A DNA stretch of 64,000 nt from Monarcha castaneiventris obscurior (lineage: Eukaryota > Chordata > Aves > Passeriformes > Monarchidae): assembly GCA_026261815.1 (NCBI GenBank), contig JAMPIT010000541.1, positions 682,001-746,000 on the forward strand, read 5' to 3'. Shown one piece after another: positions 11,425 through 25,195 of this stretch. The notes beneath the pieces are model-generated. The model had not been told where the DNA came from, made no database searches, and was given only the letters and a program-made list of their open reading frames with translations. The position numbers and the translations under genes were made by a program. Every line of letters starts with the position of its first letter. Positions within the stretch are counted from its first letter, which is position 1.

Positions 11425-14400
11425 ACATCAGCTATATTAATATACACAGTTAGTTCCTTTCAAAATGCATAATATAGAGCTTGTATTACATTATATAATT
11501 AAAAATGTTAAGAGTTCTCTTCTGTCTGGGAAAGGAGCACGCAGGAAAATGCTGAGTATGATTTTTTTTACTTGTATTTCTTCATAACATTACTATAAAG
11601 TAATTTAGGAAAATTGTCAGCATTTTATTGTCCTGGTAGAGAATGTGGGTTACTTCTGCAATTAATATAAACCTTTACTGGCTATTATTTAAAGACAGTA
11701 ATTCAATTTTACTGCTTTTCTTTATTCTATCTTGCCTTATTTCAGTGAGTTTTGCCAAAACTTGAAAATGGTATACCTGAAAGAAAACTTCAAATAGATA
11801 AAATTAATTAATTTTGTTTTATAAAATAAAACCTTTCAGTTCTGATCTATTTTCAACAAAAACATGATTGCTTTTTTAAATATACAAAATATTGCACAAC
11901 TATAAACTTCTTAGAGTAGTGGTTTGCTTCTGACGTATTTCTAATTAGATGTATTACATCTCCACTTCTGCACTGATTATTTTTTAACGAAGTTTTGGAG
12001 TGTAAATGTGTGTCTCAACAATGCCAGCATATGTACCTCCTTGAGGTCATGTTTTATGTCATCCATATTCTATGTATTCAGCAGCACTGGCAGATAAAGA
12101 CAGGGAATTAGTGATATTAATAGACTATTAATCAAGCATTTGGTTTTATTTTTTAATGAGGTGAACCAAGAAGCTTCCACTATTTTTATTTTGCAGTGTC
12201 GTAGCCTCAAAGTCAAAAATCAACTGCAATCCGTGCAACCACAAAACGTGGGGTGAAACTTTGCCCTTTGATTTTTGCAAAGTGAAACAGGGAATTCACG
12301 GTTGTCCAGCAGTTCTGTGTTAGAGTCTATGGCTGTGGTAATGGTGCAGGATTTTCCAGCTGCTTCAGAGAAAGACCCATGTGGAATTCTTAACATTCTG
12401 ATGGAAAACACCTGAGGTCTGCGTTGTGCTTTGAGCTCAGGGCAGTGTTTGCCACATTGTCTCGTTTTGCTCAGGCATTGCAAGAGAATGCATCTCCTGG
12501 GGAAGCCGAGTTCCAGGTACCTTCTGGTGCTCTTTGAATCAATAAACGTCCCTTCGAATGCGAGCTCGCTGGAATTGCGTAAGGAACCAGCAGCGGGTGG
12601 TCGATACATTTCCATCCCACACCTATGGAAAAGGAATTCGGAACACAGACTGCTTCCTGCTTTTCCAAACCGAACTCCATCTGTCCCACGGAGCAGAGTT
12701 ATAAAATCCACACGCTACATGAGAGCAGCTAATGCAGATCCATTTAGGATGGGATTTGTTTGAGTCTGCTGGGCGTGCTGGGTGATTCTGTGTCACCATT
12801 TATCAGGGATGGAGCCTCCCGCTGCTGCGTCCTACACGGGCACACACGGGAACAGGGTCTTGGCACTTAACAACCTAAATTTAACTTCCTGATGTTCTTG
12901 TGGATGACTGCTGTGGGCTTGATGGTGTGCTGGGACAAAATTCGAAGTGGCTTTAGACTCCAAGGACCTCTTTGTTTTATAGGGAGAGCTTTTCTTTCCA
13001 GAGGACACTGTAGAAAATAAATACATCGAAGTTTAGCTATGTTACATTTTCATTGCCCCACAGTAAACACCATTAGATTTTTGTATCAAATTAAGGAGGT
13101 GTCTATCTCCAAAAGCTGTGGTTGTTGGAATGTGGTGGTATATTTTTAATGCTAAGCAAACACATCCTAATTATGATTATGTGGAAGAGCATTTCTGGAA
13201 ATCTTTTAATTAAGGAAGCGATCCCAACCCTTCCTTCTAAATTCCCTTGTGGTAATTTCTCACGTGCCTCAGCTGATAGAGAATCCTGTTGTGTGATGGC
13301 TGGGACTGCTTGAGTGGTGTTTTTTCATTGTTAAAATAATACAGTCCTCCGTGGAATGAGAAACAATGAATGATCTTGTGAGTCTGTGGTTTAAGTGGAA
13401 GGCAGTTTCTGGAGTCTGATGGTTACAGTCTCATTCACAGGGTTGTGTGACCTCTTTCTTGTGTTTCCCACTGAAGATGGGAACCTCTAGGGAAGATTTA
13501 CCTCAGTGTGTCCTGTCTGTCCATCTGCATTTGCACTGACATAATTCACACTTTGTGCTGGGCTGGCATTACCTCCTTCAATGTAGGGCACCACACCTGA
13601 ACTTACTGCCAGTCCAAGCTTTCTGGAAAAGCCATCATTCAGTGGCAGAGACAAGGGAAAGGTGAAACATCAGCCCTGAAGGAACGAATAACGAAATGCA
13701 CTTTCCTCAGGAAAGGGGAATTGTCTGGAAGAGAAGAGCAGGGGGAGAAAAAGCGGGTGGGGAGTGGTGATGTTTTATGTGCTCGCTGTGAATGGCAGCT
13801 ACAGCCCTGCAGCTCCCTCTGCTCCCTCCAAAGGCTCTGCATTTCAGAGCTTTGGGTCTCTCAAATGAAAGCATGGGCAGCAGAAGTGCAGAAGCCTGGA
13901 CTGAGTGGAACATAAATGGACTAAGGGGCTCTCTTCAGTCCCACACAGAAAGTTTGTCAAAGCTCATTGCCTTGATTTAAGAGGGGACAGCTTCAGTTTC
14001 TGTTTTTCTGTCATTTCTGACTGGGTAGAGAAGTTTGTTTCCAAGAGTGGTAATGTAATTTAGTCTGGGTGTCTGCCTTTCAGGGACTAGCCCAAAAAGC
14101 TCTAAAATTGTATTTGTTAACAGGCTACAAAATCCTGCTCTAATTTAATATAATCTCTACCTGTGATAAATTTCAAGAGCAGAGAAAAATCAGTTGTGAA
14201 AGGTTAGTGCCAGGTAAAGTGTACATATAACTTCCAGTTTCCTGAAAGGAAAAAAATGCTGCATTAATGTCCATCAAAAAAAATGTAAATACTTGAATGT
14301 AAGTAAATTGATGTCTTTAGAACTGCATTTATGGGGCTAAACAGAGTGGTGGTGGTGTCAGTGCTACTTCTGTCCGATGCAGAGTCTGAAAACATTGTGA

Positions 14401-17400
14401 AACTCTGTCACACTGAGACCTGTAACAGGACATCTGGCCAGTTTCACTGTTTACACAAAGTACTTTTATTTGCCATTATTTAAACTAAGTATCTTTGGGG
14501 AACAAGATTCAGGAAAAGCAGAACTAACCTGATGCCTCAAATACTTAATTTCTGACTTGACTCCTGAAAGGCAACTTGAACAGTGCCTTTATCCAGAGGG
14601 AGCATTTCTGCCTGCGAACATCAGAAAGCCAGGGGTGAGAATGATCTGTCAGGAGAAAGAGACCCACTTGTGAAGGTGCCAGTGTTGAGTAGGAGGGCTG
14701 GGATGCTCCCACCTCCTGCCTGCAGCTGCTTCATTCATTCAGGTTTCCACTCGGCTGAGCTGTCCCTTGGTTACCACCCGTAGCAACTCGCCAAGTGTCG
14801 ACTGAACTCCTTCCCTTCTTCCCTCGGCTTGGCAGCAGAGCATCTGGCACTGCCTGCCATGGCAAACAGAGAGGCCTGGAACCAGTTGCATGGTTTGAGA
14901 GAAACATCTGTCTGTGAGACAGCGAGTGAGACACTGGGGTGACTGTGACAGCTCTGCTTCTCCTGAGGCACAGGAGATATCTGTGTGAACACAAACTTGC
15001 TGCTCCCGCTCCCTGTTGCATGCCCTGAGTGACAGCCAGCTCCTGGCTCTGCTCCAGTGAGTTGTTCACCCCGTGGCTTTGTGCTTCAGGGTGTCCCAGC
15101 TGTGACCTGTTTCGGGCACTCCATTAAGTTTTGTCACACTGGGGACAGATCCTTGTGGGAATAGGAGGTGGTACTGCTGTCCAGCTGCATGGTTTTATCC
15201 TCTCCTTCTTTTTATATGAGTTGCCTCCTACCAAGATCCATCTTCCTGCTTAGCTTTCCTCTCTGCTCACTTCCCTGTGGCAGACTTACCCAGGCCAGAC
15301 GTGTGTTATCAAAGGTAATTTGGTAATAATTAGGCGCCCATGTTAACAGCCTTTGTGGGGTCAATTAAGCTTGGGAGGGAGCTGATAAATGATTCACTTT
15401 GGTTACTGTCACTCATAGAAAATTGCCTCTAACTCTGATTAAAAAAAACCCCAACAAGATAATTTCTACTCTCTGTACAGTAGAATGTGGCAGGGCTCCC
15501 AACCAAATGTCTGCAGCAGACAAAGATCCTGGTTGGGGTTTAAAAGCACTGAATGACTGAGTCAGGCTTTTCTGCTGGGCTTTGATTGACACCGTGCTGG
15601 GACCCTGCAGGTGAACTCCTCCTGATTCAAAGTAAAGACACCCTTTAAAAACAGGGCAAAACACAAAGCAGGTTTTAGTGGAAATTGTGTGTGAGCGATG
15701 TTTTTATTTCGTACAAGATGCAGGACCAGGTTTTATCAGGTCTGCAGAACAACGTGGCTGAGGACACGCAGACTTTTGATGTGAGATAAATGTCAAAAGG
15801 ATGACATGAAAGGACCTTTGCTGCAGGAATGAAAGGACCTGAATTACAGCAAGACTGCTGCATATGCAGCTTTAGAAAAGCTGCCATTTCTGAAGCTTCA
15901 GCATAACAGAGTCAGTAGATAGCCTCTAGTTGTAAAGTGCTACCTCCAGCCTTTCATGGCGATATTTCATGTCTGTAAACACGCACGTGATGCATTTTGA
16001 TGACTGGAATCCAGTTCCTGCTGGAATTGGAAGCCAACTTTCACTGTAGTTTTGCTGGCTGTGCTACTTTTTCACTGCCAAAAGGAGATGTCTTGTGATC
16101 AAAAGAAACCTCAAACAAAACCTTCTTTTCTTCCATAACCTCTTAATTTTAAATCTAGCGCTTGTCTACAGAACATCCTAAAAAGCAAACTATGGCTATT
16201 TAAAACCATGTAAATTATCAAGCATGGAGAGAATCAAACTCTAGTATTTTCTGCCAAGGCACTACATTAATATTTTTTTCTAAAGTACAAAAAACTTTAG
16301 TACAAATATAGATTTTCAGTTAGTCTCTGATTTAGGTCTTGATCAAGGAGAGACTTTACACCACCTTCATTTGGTTCAAGCTCTGGATCTTATGAAGACC
16401 ATTCACTTGTCCAAATTCATTCACATTTATATTTTCATGTCAGCTTGCTATAACTTTGGTTTAAGATACATTTGGATGGAAAAGGGGCTGAGGTTGCTGT
16501 GCTTTGTGATTTGCAACTGTACAAATTGAATGAGTATAATTTTGTGTCTTTCCCATTTTGCTCTGACTTCACTTTCTCCCACACATTTTACCCATCAAAT
16601 TCAAGTGAAGTGCATTGAAGTTATGCCAAGAAATATTTGTACTTTTTAACTTTTCCTTGCTTTCTTTAGATCTTAACATATCCTTCCTTCATTTTGCTGT
16701 AAGGATTTTGCATACCGTTTTTAGCACATTGAAATGAATTAAATGGAGAAAAATGGTTCCTTGAGCTTGCTGAATCTACTGCTTGCTTCAGAAGCAAACA
16801 CAGGAACAATTCCTTGTCAAGCTGTCTCTTAGTTATCTGGAAATATCTTTTTTCTTTTTTTTTTTCTGAGTAATAAAGTGTATTTATCACTTGAAGAGCA
16901 TGTTTATACTTGAGGTTTAAAATCTGCTCGGTATCAAAAATTCTTTCATTTGAGTACCATGGCTGCTGTCTAGCAAGCTGCCTGTCACTGCTGAATCCCC
17001 CCCCCCGTTGGAATTTTACTGCTGATTAATTGTAATATCAGAGAGAGGAATATTATCACTTGCTTACAATGTAGAGAAAACCTCAGAATTTGCTGTTATG
17101 ACCCTGGAGCCAGCCAGGCTGCAGAACTGGAAGTTAAAGGAGAGAGGATTTGTGCAGCTCTGCTGTTGCTTTCCTGGTGCTGTTTGCCAGGGAGGATCAT
17201 GAGCTGCACTTCAGGGCTGCACAGAGGAGGCTGGGGGCCAGACTCTGATGTGTTATCCGTGCTGAGAAGCACTTTCTCTCTGGAGGGCTTCCTGGAATAA
17301 ACCTTGGCTTACTAGTGGTTAAAGGAGTAATTTTCTGATGGGTGGTTTCAGGTGGGGATGAGGTGTCAGTGCACCAACCTGCCTGTGTCCAACCTCCCTG

Positions 17401-17402
17401 AT

Positions 17403-17553
17403 CACAGAATCCCAGAATGGTGTGGCTTGGGAGGGACCTTCAAATCACCCAGTGCCACCCCTGCCATGGGCAGGGACACCTTCCACTATCCCAGTTACTC
17501 CAAGGCCTGTCCATCCTGGCCTTGGACACTGCCAGGGATCCAGGGGCAGCCAC
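17403..17553 (-). mobile_element. CR1 LINE 3' fragment, minus orientation
   Basis: The + strand begins CACAGAATCCCAGAATGG and continues through GGGAGGGACCTTCAAATCA, CTGCCATGGGCAGGGACACC and TGGCCTTGGACACTGCCAGG. This is the reverse complement of the conserved 3' end of avian CR1 non-LTR retrotransposons. The copy is strongly 5'-truncated to about 150 bp and has no coding capacity. The open frames of 71 and 123 codons over it are chance readings of the repeat. Confidence 0.9.
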
Positions 17554-18805
17554 AAGCTTGTGTATAAAGTCTTCAGTTTCAGGGATTTCTGTATGAGTTT
17601 GGTTTGGTTACTGATAAATGAAATTGTCCATTCAATTTCTTGTGCTGAGTGCAGAAATAAAGCCTTATGCTTGTTGCATTCAAAGATATTACTGACATTA
17701 ACTGTACTTCATACACTCCCCAGCACCATTTCAGCATTTAAATCTTCCTTTACATCATTCTTCATATGTGGAGAGGCACAAACGAGCAAGTAATTTTTCT
17801 TGGTCATCAGCTCAGAAATTTCCTTGGGTTTTCAATCATTTCTCATGTCTGGCAGTACTCCTATATCCAAGAGAGTCCTAAAGGAAGATCTGTGAATTTT
17901 GGGTTTTTTGTAACCTGCACCCTGTAGATGCAGAAGTTTCTATGAGAAAGGTGAGCCCAGCTCATGGCTCGTACATACATCAGGAAAACCACAGTGCCAC
18001 TAGAGAACACGATCTGTTAGAGCTGCAGAATGGGGCCAGAAAAGACAATTCCTTGATATTCAGGGCAAAAAGAGGAGCAGAAGAAAAAGGGAGGAGTCAG
18101 AAATGTCATAAGTGAATTGCTTCCCTCACAGCCGGTGGAGATGTTTTTCTTTTTAAGAAAAGCATGAGAATGCAGATGTGTTGGGCACATTTGTGTTCAA
18201 CAACCAAGAAATAAATGAAAAAGAAATTTTTTGGTTTAGAACTCAATTTATTTAGACATTTTAAACTCTCTAAATATGCATAATCTTTACCAGACTCTCT
18301 GTTTTTTGGTGCCTGAATGCTGGTAGTTCTTGGTCCTGGTTCTCTCATGTACTTTGCATTTCAGCTGCTGTTTTTATTGCTCAGGTAAGCGGCGAGGCAG
18401 GAGCAATTAAAGGCAGATAATATCTTTGGTGTGTCTCTCCTGCAGCTTTCCCCACACACTCATAGAGCTCCCAGAGCTGTGGGGATGCTGTGCTTAATGT
18501 TCACTGCTGCCTTGGACTGCCACCACATGAAAAGCAGCAGCTCTTCCAGCAGCCTCCTGAGATTCCCAGCATCACAGCATTCCTGGGAAATGGGCAGCTG
18601 GGGGGCTGGCAGAGCTCTTACAAACAGATTGAGATAGCATTTCTTGCTGGTGTTTCAGATATGCATTGCAGAATGAAAGTACCAGAGTTACTCCACTTTG
18701 TGAAATGCAAATATGTTGGCCTGATGTTGGTCAGTAATGTAACATGTCTTCCTCCTTGGCAAGTGATGACAACATATTAATTGTACCTCTTTTATGATCC
18801 TTCAG

Positions 18806-18872
18806 GTGGCTATAATAGCAGGAAATTTTGAGCTTGCTGAATATATCAAGAATCACAGGGACGCTGATATTG
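18806..18872 (+). CDS. SHANK2: SHANK2 internal coding exon, last ankyrin repeat (22 codons + 1 nt)
   Basis: The 67-nt exon gives VAIIAGNFELAEYIKN followed by HRDADI and one extra base. It continues directly from the Q codon at 3009-3011. The IIAGNFELAE.IK motif is a hallmark of the last ankyrin repeat in SHANK proteins. The acceptor is TCCTTCAG at 18798-18805 and the donor is GTAAGC from 18873, so the exon enters in phase 0 and leaves in phase 1. The leftover G joins TG at 58979 to make a valine codon (V in VPFREAP). This is the same phase and the same downstream partner as the alternative first exon at 55638-55674. The two exons are therefore mutually exclusive starts of the same reading frame. 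Confidence 0.96.
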
Positions 18873-20013
18873 GTAAGCAAAATATTTACAGACTCTGAAA
18901 ATAAGTTTTGCTTGTTTGTGCCAGGATTTTGCAAAGATGTTAAAACTGATGCTGTGTGAGATACAACTACAGGGCTGGTGACATTTCAGGGAGGTTTGAA
19001 AAGTAACTTCTAAAAAAATGAAGATGGGGGAAAAAGCTGAAATGTTTTCAAAAATACACTCTGAAAAGGGAAGTGTGATAAGTGGTAGGTGCTTTCTAAG
19101 TATAAATCAGTCAGTTTGTAATAGACTAAATACACATCCACTGACCTGGAAGAGCCCCATTGGCTCTCGCAGGTTGTTTTGGCCTCGCCTAAAGCAGCTC
19201 TCAAAGAAATAACTGATCAGAAGATGAAAATGGAGAAAGATGCTTCTCTGTAATTCAGTGAATATATGGCAGAAGCCAACTGCCCATATCCATGAAAGCA
19301 TTCCCTCTCACTGAGTTAGGTGGGATTAAGAGTAGTGACAGGCCTTAAGGGCCCCTGACAAAAAAACCTGAAGGCTTTTTCAAGATGTTTTTACATAGAG
19401 AGATTTGCTATTAAAATAAAAACCAGTTTGATACAAGTGATGCCTAATGGAGTTTAATAAGAACGAATTAAAACACTGTAATTCAGGTTAATTAAAGTCC
19501 CACAGAAGCATCCTGAAGCTGGACAGAAAGAGGCATTCCTTTTGCAGCAGGAGGCTCTGTGTAGTTTCCTGCACTGATTTAACTCAGTGAGGCAACCCTC
19601 TGAAATCCCATAGATTTCATTTCTATGGGAAATTAGGCCAGCTCACATGAAATATAAAACTAAAGATGTGGCTTAAGGGCTGCTTTCCCTTTCCCTCTCT
19701 GGTTGCATGTGATCTGCAGGGATATGGTTGAGAGTTCTGTGGTAATGTGAGTTCTTGTAGCACTTTGAGTTCTTGCAGCATGCACTGAGAAAACTGAGGA
19801 CAAAATGCACCAAAGCCATAACTTCTGCATTAAACTTCAGAGGGAGTCTGGAAGGAGTTTTTTTCCTGGGATAATGGGATAGTTCCTTTCCACATAAGAA
19901 TTCTTCATCCTTCTCTATTCATTAACAATCTATAAAACATGAACTAAAAACGAACCCATTATTCTTATTAGGTTGAGATCTTATTGTTGTTTATATTTAC
20001 TTTTGGGTAATGC

Positions 20014-20031
20014 TTTTTTTTTTTTTTTTTT
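20014..20031. repeat. T18 homopolymer
   Basis: An uninterrupted run of 18 T on the + strand. No retroelement body is recognisable beside it. Confidence 0.9.
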
Positions 20032-21670
20032 GCTGACTTGTAGGGTTTGGTGATTTCTAGAAGAATGCTTAGAAAATACTTTCTATGGGAAGATTCTCCA
20101 AATTTTTCACTTTTTCACTGTTGCCACTGAAAAAATAGAAATATTGGTACTTCCATGATTCACTTGCAATTTTTGCAAGGTGGTGGTGGATTGAGCATGC
20201 CTATTTAAATTAATAGATTTGTCTTAAAGAGTAAACATTACATTATGTTATTTCCTCCCACCTAATTTAATTTAGCTGGACATTTGTCCTTTAAGTTTCA
20301 TTACTTATGAAAAATGATGTTGTTGAAATGTCCATTTTTGGAGCATCTCCCTGTGGGGGAAAAAAAAAAAAGTAAATCAAAGAACCAAATCCTGAGCAGA
20401 AAACCTGAGAGCTGCTGTGATGATGAATGTGCAGAGTGATGTCAGCACTTCAGCTTCAGCAAGTTGGCTTTTGCTTATCGTGCTTGTCTGGTTATCCTCT
20501 GTGTTCCCATAGCTTTGGATGTATTCCAACATCTATCATTTGAGTAATGTACCTCCTGAGAGGCAGCACAGGGGGAAGGAATAGTGAAGAGCTTGGGAAG
20601 TAGCCTCAGGAAGATGAGGACAAATCACACTATCAAGTCTCTTGAGAAACATTTCATCACTTATCTCTCAGTGGATTTTTGGTTAGATTCTGAATTTTGG
20701 CACCGAACGAGTTCATGAAACCTTGTTATTATTTTAAGTTCATTTAATAATCCCAATCTCTTTGCACTTTGTAATTATTTTGGACTCTACCCTAGCAGTA
20801 GAAAATTCTGATTTACAGCAGAGCCACTAAATCTTTGTCCTACAGAAAAAATCCCACCGAGACAGTTCTTCCTTCTTCTTTTAATTTAATTGTAAAGGGC
20901 TCACATCAGACAGATGTGAAAATTAGGCATATATAAAATAAGCTTCTTTGCAATAATCATAAGACTTCCAGCTGTTCTGGAAAAAGAAGAAAAATCTAAC
21001 AATATTTATTTTAGAGCCACGAAAGGTGAGAATAATGGCCCATGGAGTGGTGTGAACAAACCTCTAAAGAAAAAGCCTTGCAAGGGATTCCTGTGGCTTT
21101 AGTCCAGTAAAACCCACCTGGCTGTAACTACCAGGAAGGTTCTTACTCCAGACTGGGATGATGCAGTTCTGTAAGACCGAATCAAACAGAAAAGATAAAG
21201 GATTCCAAGCACAGGAAAAAAGGATACCCATAAAGGACTAAAAGCAAGATCCAGATTTCATTGTATTTATGTCTTTTATGAGGGAATCCCTTTTGTTTTC
21301 TGGGCAGATGGCTGAAAGGTGAATGAAAATTGCCATATCATTTAAAAAGTAATCCTATTTGAAACAAATTACAATAGTATTTTTCATAAAGCAAGAAACC
21401 CTATTACCATAAGGTACTTAGAAATTTGTTTTACAAGCGGTATGAAATGCTTAGTGTGGCTTCCCAGATTATTTCCATTCATCATGCCCCCAAATTAGCT
21501 TTTTTGAAATAATAACAGCACCAGAGCAGCTTATTTTAATTATTGCTTATTTTGGAACTCTTTGGGACCCAGAGGTGTATCCCAGCTCAGTGACTATTAT
21601 TGCATTTTCTTTTCTGCCTTGAGGAAGACCTTGCAGATACCCCGATGTGCAGCAGTTGCCCACCATTAAA

Positions 21671-21677
<7 letters not shown>

Positions 21678-21737
<60 letters not shown>
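21678..21737. repeat. (AAT)20 trinucleotide microsatellite
   Basis: Twenty uninterrupted AAT units (60 bp), preceded by AATAATT. It gives poly-Asn and poly-Leu open frames on the two strands, which are artefacts. Its perfection suggests length polymorphism. Confidence 0.97.
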
Positions 21738-21738
<1 letters not shown>

Positions 21739-22385
21739 TCCCTTTTAAACTTTTTTTTTTAACTAGCCAGAGCACATTTATAATTTCTTTAACTTTATGC
21801 ATTTATTTATTGCAAACTAAGAGAAAGTAATGGATTAAAAGATGTGATGAATAGAAAAGTTAATCCCTGATTGTTTTCATCCAGCCTGCAGCTGTCTGTG
21901 AGTAAATGAGCACAGCAGATTTAGGAAGCATTTGCTGTACAGAATTTACTATGGCTCCTATAGGATGGAGGTACAAAACCCAATCATATATGTAAGAATT
22001 TTGAAGCTTTCATTAGATACAGATATGCAGATATTAAGTATGTTGCAAGCTGATAATCCTTTGGCTTGGATAACCTATTTTTAAATCTCTCTTTTGCCTT
22101 GGTTCTTTGTGATGGGAGGAATTTTCAGATGGACTAAATGACATGGGTTGTTCCTCTTCAAGTGAACAAGGTTTGTTTTCTATTGTGCATCTTGTCCTTC
22201 AGCAGCTGTGGAGCTAGGAGGGATAGGATCCTTTTGTCTGGTTTTTTGTTTGCTTTAGGAAAACGAAGCACGTTGAGCTGGTGTGCGAGTTTTTGGTAGT
22301 TGATTAGCAGACTAACTAATACTTGGATACTGTTGCTAGGCTTCAAGTCAGAGTTCCTGTATTCCTCTATAATTATGCAGAGAGA

Positions 22386-22407
22386 TGTGTGTGTGTGTGT
22401 GTGTGTG
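22386..22407. repeat. (TG)11 dinucleotide microsatellite
   Basis: Eleven uninterrupted TG units within the intron. Alternating purine-pyrimidine DNA of this kind can adopt Z-form, but at 22 bp this is only a simple repeat. Confidence 0.95.
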
Positions 22408-25117
22408 ATGGTTTGTCTGTGCTTTCACATGGGTGTTTTTATTTTGATAGTTTTGAAAATCTGCTAATACGGTCTGTAGACGTATTCCACGTAGAGAAAT
22501 TGCTTTGAAATTAAACATTTTTTCAGGTATGAGTAAAACCTTGGGGTTTTTAAACTGGCATTGTGACTGTAAATGTAAGGAACGTGTATTTTATTGCAGA
22601 ATAAGCAGACCAGGTATTTCAGAACACGAGGATATTAGCTGGTTTGTGGTAGCATTGCTTTTCTAACTCATTTTCTGTAATTAGATGCGAGTGATTGAGG
22701 TCAGCAATCTTGGTTTTTCAGCTGCAAGTGTTGCTGTGAAATGCTGGCCAGCCCAAGGAATATTCTGTTTGTTTACTTATTTATTTGGGTTTGGGGAACG
22801 GTGCAGTAATTTTGATTTTCATCAATCAAACGCCTGCAGAATACTCCTCAAGCTGGGGGAGATCAGATTGAGACAGATAACAGCAGAGAGAGGAAAAGGC
22901 AGCAAAGGAAAGGAAAATTTACAAAACTGTCGGTGGTGTGCCGTGACTTGTTCTATTTTTATCACTTGTTATTTAATAGAAGCAAAAGGGACAGAAACAT
23001 CTATTGTAGCCCTGTGGAGTTGTCATTTGGGAGAAACATTAACCTGTTTCAAATGGGAGGGAGCATTTAACGTGGGAAAAAGGATGATATCAGTGTAATC
23101 CGGATGGCAAAACCACCGAGATCCGAATTTCCCACGTTTTAAATGCATATTGTGTGGTAGGACATCATAATCCTGTGTTCCTTTTGCAGTTTCTTTCAAA
23201 TACCTCTGCTAAACTAATAATTATTTCCTGTGTCCATAGAGAAAGACCCCTTTGCATTAATGATGTTTAGGCTGGGTTACAAGCAAACAAATACTGGTTG
23301 GTAGGAAATAAAGCTGTTGCTATTATTTCTCTGTTTTCCTCCGAAGGGTTGCAAGAAGTAGAATTTCCTGGGCTCAGTCTTGCTTCGTGGCAGCAAACAA
23401 ATTGGAAAACTGGGAATTGTGTGTTAATGTAATTACATACTGAAATGTAGGGCAGAGCTTGAAAAACTTACAGTGGTTTTCCTTTTCCCTTTGATCACAA
23501 GTTATTTCTGTGTGTGCGTTGGTACAAAATCACGCAGTAACTCGCTTTATTTCAAAGCTTAAACTTTATTTCCAGAAGCTGCTTGCTCTTGGCCTTCAAA
23601 CTTGGGTGTATTCTGTGCATATAACAGGGACTGCAGGCTGAAGCGTGTAAATTCTGTGGAGTGTGGCCATTTCTGGGGCTCCCTTGAAATTGTGAGCAGG
23701 AAGGTGAGGAGAGAGCTGGTGCCATGTGTAACTGCTGGTGTAAGTACAGCTGATTGCAGAATGCTCTGGCCTGGTTTTGTAAACCAGCCTGCAGCTTGGC
23801 CTTGCCACCTGCCAGGTAGGCAATGACTGCCACAGCTACTCCTCCTAGAGTTTATTTTACAGACTGAACCAGAAGAGCCTGGCACCTGAGCCAAAAATAA
23901 CCCACTGGAGGGATCCCAGGCTGCTTCCAGTGCCCTTGAGCTAGTTTTGGTGTCAGGCAGAGCTCTGGGCTGAGCAGTGGCTGCAGGTCACGCTGGCACA
24001 TCCCCTGGTGGTGCCTGGGAGGGTGGCAGAGGAAAGGAAGGGGGAAATTGCTCCTTGTTTGAGCCTTGCCCCAGTCTTTACTCCCAGATCCAAACGGCTG
24101 GAAGCGTTTGCAGGGCCTGCAGCTCCCACCTCCCCCAGATCTGCCTTCCAGCCAGCTGCCAGTGCACTGGCTCCTCATCAGCAGAAATGGCTCTCACCTT
24201 CTCTGCACCTTCAGGGAAGGGACCATTGTATCCAGCAGCTGGAACTGTGCTGTTCTTGGCAACGTTCCTGTCATCAGAGCTGTTTTATCAGAGTTGGGTC
24301 AGAAACCTTTCCCAAGCCCTTCAAGGGTTTGGCTGCTCTAAGACATGATCCTTTCAGCACTAGTGGCTTTTTTGCCTTTGGTGGGTTTTTTAATAGCTTT
24401 CACTGTCTTGACCCCTCTGAGGGACTGTACAGGGGAGTAAAATCAGAGGCCGTGTACAGAACTAGTGCAAGTCATGGGATTAAAAAGAGAAATAAAGCCA
24501 TAAAACACAAGTAGAAAAAGTGGTTCGAGGATGCCAGGGACAGTGGCTCTGACGGGGACAAAAATGGAATGTGCTTTTGTATATCAAACAGATTATCAAA
24601 TGAATAAGGTTAATTTCTTGCTTTACAAAAAGTAATTTAGTGGGTTGTAGTATCCTCAGAATTCTGGTGGAATCCATAAAAGGGTAATGCCATTGAGCTC
24701 AATATGCAGGCCAAGGGTCAAGTGGGGAGCAGACAGCAGTCCAAGTGCCCCAAACACCTCAAATGCTGCAATTCTGAACTAATATGTCAGCCTGGAACTC
24801 CCAATCATGATTTTCAGTTACTCCTTGTGAGTGAAAGTCCCAGTGTTGTTCAGCCTGGTAGCTGGATCCATGAAACCCCTGTAGCTCCCCTTGGAGTCAC
24901 TGGAAATGGTCAGCAGACGACCCATCCCTCAGGAATCTGCTTTCTGCTTCAGCCTGGTGCCTGATCCTACACCAGGATGTCTTGGGGAGACAAGGGCAGT
25001 CACTAGAATCAGTTAAAGAGTTGAATTAGGCTGAGGGGATGTAAAAAGAAAATAGTACTTTTGAGTTTATCTGTGACCTGAAATGTGTTCAGTCACCTCT
25101 GATTTGGTTTTATAGGT

Positions 25118-25195
25118 CATAGATCACAAAACTGGAAGGGGTTTATGTGATCATGCTGTCTGACCTCCTCACGGTGCAGATTACAGCTTTTATAT
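25118..25195 (-). mobile_element. Possible old CR1-like fragment
   Basis: TCATAGATCACAAAACTGGA and GTGATCATGCTGTCTGACCT resemble the reverse complement of old CR1/LINE 3' ends of the type AATCAYAGAA...GGAAGGGACC...GTCTGACC. Similarity is patchy and short, so the call is tentative. Confidence 0.3.

Larger units (their letters stand above)
3012..18805 (+). other. SHANK2: SHANK2 intron, 15.8 kb
   Basis: The intron runs from donor GTAAAA to acceptor TATGATCCTTCAG. No coding exon is recognisable. It holds a CR1 fragment (17403-17553), two CpG clusters (about 10768-10880 and 12430-12720), a C9-C10 run near 16997-17006 and scattered A/T runs. Open frames of 110-163 codons around 12220-12763 have no recognisable domain and no splice-site support. 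The remainder looks like ordinary unique intronic sequence. Confidence 0.85.

Noticed and set aside
12220..12711. 163-codon minus-strand frame
   Set aside because: No recognisable domain, overlaps a plus frame, and nothing marks it as spliced or expressed. Kept only as a low-interest compositional finding.
21587..21830. Poly-Asn and poly-Leu frames
   Set aside because: Translations of the (AAT)20 microsatellite.
24008..24514. 168-codon plus-strand frame
   Set aside because: No family resemblance, several overlapping frames on both strands, typical of a locally GC-rich intron patch.
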